This document shows positions 1-6,485 of a DNA stretch of 64,000 nt, in pieces. The position numbers and the translations under genes were made by a program. Under the pieces are notes generated by a model. That model made no database searches. It was not told where the DNA came from and saw only the letters and a program-made list of their open reading frames with translations. The first letter of the stretch is position 1. Every line of letters starts with the position of its first letter. This DNA is from Streptomyces endocoffeicus (GTDB lineage Bacteria; Actinomycetota; Actinomycetes; Streptomycetales; Streptomycetaceae), in NCBI RefSeq assembly GCF_016741935.1, contig NZ_JAERRG010000025.1, forward strand, positions 1 through 64,000, read 5' to 3'.

Positions 1-134
1 CCCGTGTGACCAGAACAGCCGTGGCCGGGCCCTGACCTGCAAAATCACAGACTTCTGCAACACGCTTTATGGGACGTCCTGTAACCCCACCATGTCTAAG
101 GCCGGACAGACAGCAAACATGCGGGGTGAAGGCC

Positions 135-506
135 ATGAGCGCGGCGGTGCAACGCGCAGACGAGCAGCAAGACGAAGTGGACGTCGAGGAGATCAAGAAG
201 ACGATCGTCAACGCCTTAGTGACGCGGACGGTACTGCCGCCGTACGAAGAACTACGCGACCTGCACAAAGCGTTGCTGGGGCACATGCAGACGTTGATGC
301 CACTGGCAGAGAAGCGGATCGACCGTCTGAACCGGGCCACTGTGGCCTGGTACTCGAAGCGCAGCAGGTTGAACACCATCCCGCATGAGGTGAGGCAAGG
401 GCTCGGCTCCGGCTTGCGGTCGGCTGAGTGGCACGTCCGGAGCCTGGGCTACACGTGTCAGTTCCTCCTCAACAACTCCGGACTCGCCCAGGAAGGCGAC
501 GGGTGA
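135..506 (+). CDS. DUF6415-like family protein, hypothetical
   Basis: A 123-residue protein of unknown function. Its C-terminal third (a Trp-Tyr pair, then a helix of the type HVRSLGYTCQFLL) resembles the short DUF6415 proteins common in Streptomyces mobile elements and natural-product loci. No catalytic motif or membrane segment is visible. I start it at the ATG at 135 because the 22 residues upstream of it are basic and uninformative; a start at 69 is open in the same frame. It lies just upstream of an integrase remnant, so it is probably cargo of the same decayed element. The family call rests on remembered similarity and the function is unknown. Confidence 0.55.
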   Translation: MSAAVQRADEQQDEVDVEEIKKTIVNALVTRTVLPPYEELRDLHKALLGHMQTLMPLAEKRIDRLNRATVAWYSKRSRLNTIPHEVRQGLGSGLRSAEWHVRSLGYTCQFLLNNSGLAQEGDG

Positions 507-572
507 CCTAGAGACCGGGCGGGAGCTGCTGCCCATGGGAAGGACCCGCAGCTCCCGCCCTCCCTGAGCACG

Positions 573-1727
573 GTGACTGCGCGGCGGACAGCACCCCGTT
601 CGCCTCGCGGATGTCACCCACCACGCCCAGGAGCGGCGGACACTGCCCCGTCCGCCGTCAGCGGTCCGGCTCCCCATGCCCGCGCCCAACAGGCGATCCG
701 CGAGGCCGGGAACCGGGCCGCACAGCACAACAACCGCAAACGCAAACGCAAACGCAAAACCGGACTACCCCTCAAAACCCTTGCAGGCCAAGGGGTAGCC
801 CGGTGGGAAGTCCGTGATCAGGACCCCGGTGCCGATGGTACCGGGGTGATTGTCCTGTACTCCTGGGCGTTCGCTTTCCGGCGCGATGACGGCACGCTGA
901 AGCCTCGGAACGAGGTGGAGGAGCCGCCAGCAGAGATCGCAGCGGCGCTCAATTGGATCGCGCGGAAGTCCGTGAAGGTGACCGACCTCGACACACCTTC
1001 CGTGCTCCGCACCGCCCTGGAGGCGCTGACGCTCAAGCTGGACGGGAAGCGGGCCGCTGAGAACACCATCCACCGCAAGGAGACCGTGTTCAGCAACGCT
1101 CTGCGTTACGCGGTGGAGTGTGGCGCGCTGGTCTCCCTGCCGCTGGGCAAGGTGGACTGGAAAGCCCCGGAGACAGACGACGAGATTGATTTCCGGTTCG
1201 TCCCCGGCCCGCGTCTGGCCAAGAGCCTGATTGCAGCCGCTGGCGAGCAGGGTGAGCGGGGTAAGCACCTGCGCGCCTTCTTCGGGTGCTTGTACTACGC
1301 AGCCATGCGCCCTGCTGAAGCCACTGACCTACGGGAGTCGGCCTGCAAGCTCCCTGAGGAAGGCTGGGGTGAACGCCGATACCCCCGGTGCTGGTCCGCA
1401 TGCTGCGGGACCACATCGGCACATACGGCACGGCGGAAGACGGCCGTCTGTTTCGGGCTCACCGGGGCGGTCACGTGCTGTCCAAGGAGTATACGGCGAG
1501 CTCTGGCAGGCCGCACGGTTCAGCGTGATGTCACCGGAAGAGTTCAAGACCCCGTTGGCCGAGAGGCCGTATTGCTCGAATCGGGTGTGGCTCCCGCCGA
1601 GGTCGCCCGGCGGGCCGGGCACAGCATCGCCGTCCTGTTCCGGTTCTACGCCAAGGCGATCCACGGCAACCAGCAACGCTCGAACCATCAGATTGAGTGG
1701 GCGCTTAACGCCGCTGACGAGGAGTAG
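573..1727 (+). pseudogene. Tyrosine recombinase (integrase), degraded
   Basis: Remnant of a Streptomyces tRNA-targeting tyrosine integrase. The recognisable core begins near 840 (VLYSWAF) and runs through FFGCLYYAAMRPAEA (about 1,277-1,320), which holds the first catalytic Arg. The usual N-terminal arm-binding part is missing. After LPEEGWGE about 40 residues expected for the family are gone. The next stretch (PVLVRMLRDHIGTYGTAEDG, 1,386-1,445) is readable only in another frame, and a second shift is needed for YGELWQAARF. The LRHA segment after RPY, which carries the second catalytic Arg, is deleted. The tail (VARRAGHS and the Tyr of FRFYAK) is back in frame. With several lesions it cannot be active. 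It lies outside the 57-bp att repeat at 3,070, so it belongs to a different, older element than the one ending at the tRNA. Confidence 0.8.
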
Positions 1728-1745
1728 GCCAATGGCCGCTACAAC

Positions 1746-1781
1746 GGCGCCACCTCTGCTCACGTCGGGCAAGGTGGCGCC
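1746..1781 (+). terminator. Hairpin terminator after integrase remnant
   Basis: Perfect 10-bp inverted repeat, GGCGCCACCT at 1,746-1,755 and AGGTGGCGCC at 1,772-1,781, with a 16-nt loop. It starts 19 nt after the integrase stop codon and also lies 25 nt beyond the stop of the small minus-strand gene at 1,806-1,952, so it could end both transcripts. Confidence 0.6.
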
Positions 1782-1805
1782 TTCGTGGCTGAGAGCAGGC
1801 GCGGC

Positions 1806-1952
1806 CTACCTCCGCAGAAGCTCGTGTATAAGGGTCACCACTGCGGCGGCCGTTCCGAGCGCCGCCCCTACGGCCGGGCGTTCCAAGACCAGGTAGGCCG
1901 TGAAGACCCCAACGAGTATGAGCAGAAGAGTGCGCGTGCTGATCTGATCCAT
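1806..1952 (-). CDS. Small membrane protein (48 aa), conserved type
   Basis: A 48-residue protein: a short N-terminus (MDQISTRT), one strongly hydrophobic helix (LLLILVGVFTAYLV), a turn with ERPAVG, a second Ala/Val-rich hydrophobic stretch and a terminal HELLRR. This two-helix, positive-tail layout matches tiny predicted membrane proteins often carried by Streptomyces integrative elements. A Shine-Dalgarno sequence (GGAG) sits about 7 nt before the ATG at 1,952. The gene reads toward the integrase remnant and shares the hairpin at 1,746-1,781 with it. Function unknown. Evidence is the RBS, the hydrophobicity pattern and remembered similarity. Confidence 0.55.
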   Translation of the reverse strand: MDQISTRTLLLILVGVFTAYLVLERPAVGAALGTAAAVVTLIHELLRR

Positions 1953-2114
1953 TTACATCTCCAAGTAGGTGCCTTGGAGCCAGCGTCAGCGGTAGTCAGC
2001 CTCGGTTGACGATGTCTGACAACCCCTTCGTAATCTCTTACAGATCCTGACAGTTCATGACGCTAGGTGACATCATGGGCAAGTCATGTGGGAGAGGCAG
2101 CCGGGGGGTAACAC

Positions 2115-2890
2115 ATGCCACAGTGGCTTAGGCCAAAACTTCCTGAAGGCCCCCTCCGGGTCTTCAACCGTGAACTACACGCGCTGCACGGCAAAGCGGG
2201 ATACCCCTCAGCCCGAAAGCTCTACCTGGCCGTGGGGAAAGCCGTCAGCCATACGAACATCCACCACGCCTTCGTGAAGCCCACTCTGCCATCGTGGGGT
2301 GTCGTTGAAGTGGTTGTGGAGCAGCTAGCCCAGTTGGCCAGGCCCCGTCTTGTAGCTGACGCTGAGATCAACCGCTTCAAGGATCTGTGGGACCAGGCGC
2401 ATGCCTCAGTTTCTCCCTCCACAAGATCGGCCAGCGGTCCCAAGCCACAGTCAGCAGGCGCAGGTGAGCCGTCATCCGACACCATGCGTCCAGCCCTCCT
2501 GCCCAGTGCCTTCTTCAGCAGGCGAAACGCGCTGATCCACCAGGCGATCGTGGATCTACATAGGGCAGGTAGGCCAGTAGGCGTGCCGCAAGTCGCCGCT
2601 GAGCTTCAGCTACGCGGCCAACTCGAATTCTGCGGTGGCGAAGACACTATCTGTTCGAGTGCGTGAAGGTTGCCATCAAGGACGCATACGAGGCGGGCAT
2701 GAGCATGCCCGAGTTCGCTGTCCTGAACGCGCAGAAGGTCCGCACAGCCGCAGACGCTCGCGCAGAATTTATGGCCTCGCTGTTCGAGCCCGGCTCGGAC
2801 CCCGACCTCGCGCGAAGGGCAGGGGACCGGGTCACCCAGCTGCCTCCGCACTGGGCGCGCCAACAGCCCGGGAGGGCCCCATCACCCTGA
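2115..2890 (+). pseudogene. HTH / DnaB N-terminal-domain-like protein, frameshifted
   Basis: The first 90 or so residues (GPLRVFNRELHALHGKAG and following) look like the XRE-type N-terminal helix bundle that Streptomyces uses in many plasmid and regulatory proteins. Residues of the type SRRNALIHQAIVDLHRAG followed by VAAELQLRGQLE resemble the DnaB-helicase N-terminal domain. That frame stops at 2,666. The likely continuation (HYLFECVKVAIKDAYEAGMS) is open in another frame from about 2,645 to 2,890, which points to an indel near 2,640-2,645. No Walker ATPase motor is present. It is probably a broken replication or regulatory gene of the left element. Role inferred only. Confidence 0.45.
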
Positions 2891-2937
2891 CTGCCTGCCC
2901 CTGACGTGCCTGATCAGGGGCGCGCTTGAGGGGAGAT

Positions 2938-2971
2938 CTGGTCCACGCCTGGTCCACACACGCTGGTCAAC
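2938..2971. repeat. Three short direct repeats near the att site (possible integrase arm sites)
   Basis: CTGGTCCAC occurs at 2,938-2,946 and 2,949-2,957, with a third copy CTGGTCAAC at 2,963-2,971. Short iterated sequences next to a tRNA-derived att core are typical arm-type binding sites of tyrosine integrases. They are about 100 nt from the att repeat at 3,070, on the side of the left-hand remnant, so they would belong to that element. Confidence 0.4.
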
Positions 2972-3010
2972 GGTGGGATTCCGGCGGCACAGCGTGAGAC
3001 GGCAGGCACG

Positions 3011-3047
3011 CAGAAGGGGTGCCCCCGAGCCAGGGGCACCCCTTCTG
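3011..3047. terminator. Strong GC hairpin beside the att repeat
   Basis: Perfect 15-bp stem (CAGAAGGGGTGCCCC at 3,011-3,025 pairing with 3,033-3,047) and a 7-nt loop. It stands 23 nt from the tRNA-derived att copy. It may have been the terminator behind the tRNA gene, or behind genes of the left element, before the right element inserted. Confidence 0.65.
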
Positions 3048-3069
3048 ACCAGCTAGTTCGCTGACCTCG

Positions 3070-3126
3070 GCGGAGGCTGAGGGATTTGAACCCTCGGTGA
3101 CATCGCTGCCACGACGGTTTTCAAGA
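3070..3126. other. Attachment site (left), 57-bp tRNA-Ser 3' duplication
   Basis: 57 bases are identical to 12,381-12,437. They cover the tRNA-Ser gene from its anticodon loop through the variable arm, T arm and acceptor stem to one base beyond the 3' end. This is the classic footprint of site-specific integration into a tRNA gene. It is a duplicated fragment and not a functional tRNA, because the 5' half is absent: after 3,126 the sequence departs from the tRNA. Confidence 0.9.
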
Positions 3127-3165
3127 TCTCTCGCCGATCATGCAGGCTGCTCGCTCTGCCGCAGG

Positions 3166-3630
3166 TCAGAGGGGTGCAGGCGTCCCAGCGGAGCCGTCGC
3201 CATCGTCGTCGTGCCCGCTACGTGCCCCAGGCTCATGGTTGTGCCCGCTGAGCCAGGAGTCCGCTGCTTCGGCCACCTGGTCGTCACGTCCGGCGACTGG
3301 TCGGGCGTAGTGCCGGGTGGTGACGCTGGCGTTCGAGTGGCCGAGCCGGTGCGCGGCGGTCATGACGCCGTACCGATCGGCGACCCACGTGCCGTGTGAA
3401 GCCCGGAGGTCGTGCGGGGTCACGTCGGTCAGCCCGGCCGCCGTCACCGCAGGGTCGAAGTACGCCTTACGCCACTGGTTGTAGCGCAGGGGCTTGCCGC
3501 CCGGGGTCGTGAACAGGAGCGCATCATCTCCACCGGGCAGGGTCTCCAGGTGTCGGCCGAGCCGCTTCGCGAGGGACGGGCCGACTCGCAGGAGCCGCTT
3601 CTGGTGGGACTTCAACGACATGGTGCTCAA
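3166..3630 (-). pseudogene. Tyrosine integrase, C-terminal catalytic fragment
   Basis: C-terminal part of a second tyrosine recombinase. Visible are KSHQKRLLRV, PLRYNQWRKAYFDPAV, the box-II motif HDLRASHGTWV, the LGHS motif and the nucleophile Tyr in TTRHYARP. The box-I Arg, the core N-terminal half and the arm-binding domain are missing. Homology begins around 3,615, where the sequence joins a truncated GntR-NUDIX gene, so a deletion fused the two. The fragment ends about 40 nt from the att repeat, the normal place for the integrase of such elements, and probably derives from the enzyme that used tRNA-Ser. Without box I it cannot recombine. Confidence 0.8.
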
Positions 3631-3964
3631 AGCGCTTCACGCCGGGCGGTTCCACGTCAACGAGGCTCAGCTTCACCCAGGGGTTGTCATACAGCGTGCG
3701 CTCACCATGGATCTGCCAGGGCTCGAGGTCCGCCGGCGCTTCGGTGGTCACTGACCGATCCGGCACCCGGTAGGAGCTACGGCCGTGCACCTCGACGACA
3801 CCTTCAGCAAGGAGCTTGGCCAGCACCTGCCGCAGGGCCGTACGGCCGATCTCCAAGTCCTCCGACAGGGTCCGCTCGGACGGGAGCTTGGAACCTGGCG
3901 AGTACTTGCCCGTAGCGATCCACTCGCGAATCGTGCGGTAGACCCGCTCCGACTTCGGTCCCAT
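3524..3964 (-). pseudogene. GntR winged-helix regulator with truncated NUDIX domain
   Basis: Residues 1-75 form a GntR winged helix (RVYRTIREWIATGKYSPGSKL, SERTLSEDLEIGRTALRQVL, then a wing ending in YRVPD). Residues 85-115 (WQIHGERTLYDNPWVKLSLV, then RFEHHVV) match the start of NUDIX hydrolase proteins of Streptomyces integrative elements. One such protein, Pif of pSAM2, acts in plasmid immunity. The NUDIX box itself is missing: homology stops near 3,618, where the sequence passes into the integrase fragment in another frame. The intact DNA-binding domain may still bind the palindromes just upstream. The ATG at 3,964 faces the operator region. Confidence 0.65.
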
Positions 3965-4002
3965 CCGGTGAGCACGCTCCTGCCGTCGTTAGGTGTTCGT
4001 TG

Positions 4003-4016
4003 GGTGTAGCTACACC
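4003..4016. promoter_or_regulatory. 14-bp palindrome upstream of the GntR gene
   Basis: GGTGTAGCTACACC is a perfect palindrome 38 nt upstream of the GntR start codon. Position and symmetry fit an autoregulatory operator. Its binding protein is inferred. Confidence 0.5.
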
Positions 4017-4028
4017 AGCGTATCCGCG

Positions 4029-4050
4029 TGCCTACTCACGTGAGTAGGCA
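4029..4050. promoter_or_regulatory. 22-bp perfect palindrome, probable GntR operator
   Basis: A perfect 22-bp inverted repeat with half-site TGCCTACTCAC. It lies 65 nt upstream of the GntR start and 11 nt before the target-site duplication of the insertion sequence. The sequence differs from the palindrome at 4,003, so the two may bind different proteins or different subunits. Confidence 0.55.
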
Positions 4051-4061
4051 TCGACCGACCA

Positions 4062-4075
4062 AGACGATCAACCAG
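4062..4075. repeat. Target-site duplication, left
   Basis: AGACGATCAACCAG is repeated exactly at 6,048-6,061 on the other side of the insertion sequence. A 14-bp duplication falls within the range known for the IS481 family. Confidence 0.85.
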
Positions 4076-6047
4076 TGTCGGATCCCAGCTGATGCACGAC
4101 GTTCTGGTCTCACCTGATGCTTGACGGTGGGCCTAGACAACATGGGAAGCTCCGTGGGGCTTGTTTGCTTTCACGTTACGGACCGGGACATCGGTCGTGC
4201 GGCGGATGACCCGGATCTGTCCGTCCAGCTCGACGGTGATCGTCGTATCCGACACGTGCACGGTCACGGTCTGGCCCGCGTAGGGGCGGCCGAGTGAGAC
4301 GGTCTGGCGGCAGACCATGACCGTGCCGACCGCACTGACCCGCCGCTGCACACGAACCGGCTCGACGCGGGGCCGTGGAGCCGGTCCCGCGGGCCGCAGT
4401 CCCCTCAGACGCCGCACCTCGTCGGGGTTGAGCGGGTTGGTCCGCACCCGCAGCAGCTCCCGCGAGGACAGGTCGAAGAACGACAGCGTCTCCTCGTCGA
4501 TCCGGATGCCCACCTGGCGGCCACCGAGGATCTCCGCCGCCAGCACCTGGCGCCCGCCCAGGTTCACCAGCCCGCTGTTGTTCACCACCCGGTCCACCTC
4601 GAACGCGGACGCGTCACCGGCCGGAAGCGGGGCCGGACCGGCAGCACGCCCTCCCCGGGCCGCCAGCTGCGCGAGATCCGCCACGGACAGATGCGACCGC
4701 ACGGTCTTGATCCTCACCCCGACAATCACCAGATGGATCACCGAGGTGTCGGCCCAGACCGTCACCGTCAGGCCTGAGCGGGCCGGACCGAGCCAGAACT
4801 GCTTGCCCGCGACCTGGAGATTCCCACTCGCAGGCACCACCCGTTCGAACTCCACCGGCCCGCCCTCATCCACCTGCACCACCTCGGGAAGAGTGGCAGG
4901 AACAGGCGACGCCTCTGCCGGTTCAGACACCACAGGAGCCATCCGCTGCTGCGGCACCAGCGCGAGCACTCCAGGGATCTTCAGGCCCAGGACGTTCCGC
5001 TCCTGCCCAGCAACCGGAGTGAACCGGTCTCCCGGGCACTGTATGTCCAGGGCCTGATGCGGCCGCATGGAGTTGTATTCCTCCACCCACGCATCCAGCG
5101 CCGCCTGAGCTGCCTGGATACTCTCGAATGCGCCGCAGTCGTCGAGGAGTTCACGCCGCAACGTCGATGAAACCGCTCGACCTGCCCGTCGTGGTCGGGG
5201 AGGCCGGCTGGGTCAGCCGGTGCGCGATCCCGTTCTCCCGGCAGATCCGGTCGAACAGCACCTCACCACCTTGCCCGAACCGGTCGATGAACTGCTTGCC
5301 GTTGTCCGTCAGCACCTCTTCCGGAACCCCGAACCTCTGCAAGGCCCCGGCGAACGCCGCACACACCGCCCTCCCAGTCGCCCGCTCGACCACCGACGCG
5401 ATCACGCAGAACCGGGAATGGTCATCCACTCCGGTCACGACCTTCGCCTCGGACAACTCCCCGGTCAACGGGTCGACCAGCATCACCCCACCGACGATGT
5501 CCATCTGCCACAGCTGCATCGCACGGTCCCGCTGCCAGCGCTTGTAATCCGACCGCTTCCGGCGCCGCACCCCCGGCTCCACCAACCCGTGACGGACCAG
5601 GATCCGATACACGGTCATCCGCGACGGCACCGGACTCACCGTCCCGGACCGCTCCAGCACATGCGCGATCCGCCGCGGACCCCACTTCGGATGCTTGCGC
5701 CGCAGCTCGCACACAGCCGTCTCCACCTCGGCAGACGCCTGATGCGGACACGACGCCGGCCTACGCGAACGATCAGCCAGACCCGCCAGGCCGGAGGCCT
5801 GATACCGGGACTTCCACCCGCTCACCGTCTGCCGCGACACCCCCAGCGAAGCCGCGACCTCGGTCACAGTCGCACCCGCCAGCACCGCCAGAACAGCCCG
5901 GTATCTCTGCTCAACAACCGACAACTCCACCAGCGCCAATCCCGGCCTCCCCACACACGCCGCCACGACGCGCACAGAAAAGCCGATCACGGCCACTGTC
6001 AACCATCAGCTGGGACCGAACTGTCAAGCATCACCCGGGATCGGACA
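4076..6047. mobile_element. IS481-type insertion sequence, 1,972 bp
   Basis: Both ends carry an imperfect inverted repeat of about 50 bp starting TGTC-GATCCC and ending in GATG-TTGAC (4,076-4,125 and 5,998-6,047). It is flanked by a perfect 14-bp direct repeat, so both boundaries are set to the base. It encodes one interrupted DDE transposase on the minus strand. It is long for IS481 (usually about 1-1.3 kb) because the transposase has an extra C-terminal region of about 270 residues. The clean target duplication suggests recent insertion, next to the GntR operator region. Confidence 0.85.
4133..6002 (-). pseudogene. IS481-family DDE transposase, two frameshifts
   Basis: N-terminal HTH (VTEVAASLGVSRQTVSGWKSRY), then the rve integrase core with catalytic Asp in LWQMDIVGG and LTDNGKQF. 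Reading is interrupted at 5,150-5,180. The expected TTTGKVERFHRTLRREL is recovered only if two single bases missing about 15 nt apart are restored, and the catalytic Glu lies in that window. The downstream frame (from TTG at 5,161) continues with LDAWVEEYNSMRPHQALD and then three degenerate repeats of about 50 residues (starting near SGNLQVAGKQFWLG, SGLVNLGGRQVLAA and VGTVMVCRQTVSLG), probably small beta-barrels for end binding. As sequenced the enzyme is dead, unless the two indels are sequencing errors. Confidence 0.8.
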
Positions 6048-6061
6048 AGACGATCAACCAG
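6048..6061. repeat. Target-site duplication, right
   Basis: Exact copy of the 14 bases at 4,062-4,075, directly abutting the right inverted repeat. Confidence 0.85.
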
Positions 6062-6243
6062 AGCGCGGTAGAACTTTCCCTACTCGATCAAGCACCCGTC
6101 GTCGCTCCGCTCCTCCGGGCGGACGCGGGCGGCCGGCGGCGCCCGCGCTCATGTCTCCGCCCCGCTCGGCACCGTCGGCCGCCCGCTCCCGCCCAAGAGG
6201 CGGGCACACGGGGCATGAGGTCAGAACACATCGTGGATGGGGC

Positions 6244-6412
6244 GGTCGGCTCCACGGCTTTAGGCAGCCACCTTGGCGCGAGCCTGGAAGATCATGGCCC
6301 CACATCGGGCACTTACGGGCAGGTCCACAAGCCTGCCCGATCCGCGGGCCAGCGTAAGGGGCCATGATCACTCGCGCCAAGGCAGCTCCAGCCCAAAGCC
6401 GTTCCGCCGACC
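6244..6412. repeat. Large nested inverted repeat (about 170 bp), non-coding
   Basis: Nested arms are GGTCGGC 6,244-6,250 with 6,406-6,412; CGGCTTT (from about 6,255) with AAAGCCG (about 6,396-6,402); CCTTGGCGCGAG 6,271-6,282 with 6,371-6,382; GATCATGGCCCC 6,290-6,301 with 6,358-6,369; CTTACG 6,312-6,317 with 6,353-6,358; and GGGCAGG 6,317-6,323 with 6,332-6,338. It would fold into one long branched hairpin. No convincing gene occupies 6,062-6,485. It could be a cis-acting transfer or replication locus, a miniature mobile element or a structured RNA. Confidence 0.75.
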
Positions 6413-6485
6413 TCACGTCACCGGCTGACCACAGCGCTACGCCCCGCTAGCGACGATGGACGGGACAAGAGCTCTGGCCCGGCCC

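Noticed and set aside
1785..2009. Plus-strand open frame of 74 codons
   Set aside because: It overlaps the minus-strand 48-aa membrane protein gene, which has a better RBS and a coherent hydrophobic pattern.
3070..3126. Second tRNA-Ser gene
   Set aside because: Only the 3' part is present; the acceptor 5' strand, D arm and half of the anticodon stem are missing.
5150..5180. Programmed frameshift in the transposase
   Set aside because: No slippery run such as A6G or a following stem; two separate single-base losses fit mutation or sequencing error better.
6054..6416. 120-codon minus-strand open frame
   Set aside because: It lies across the nested palindrome, lacks an RBS and has no recognisable sequence.
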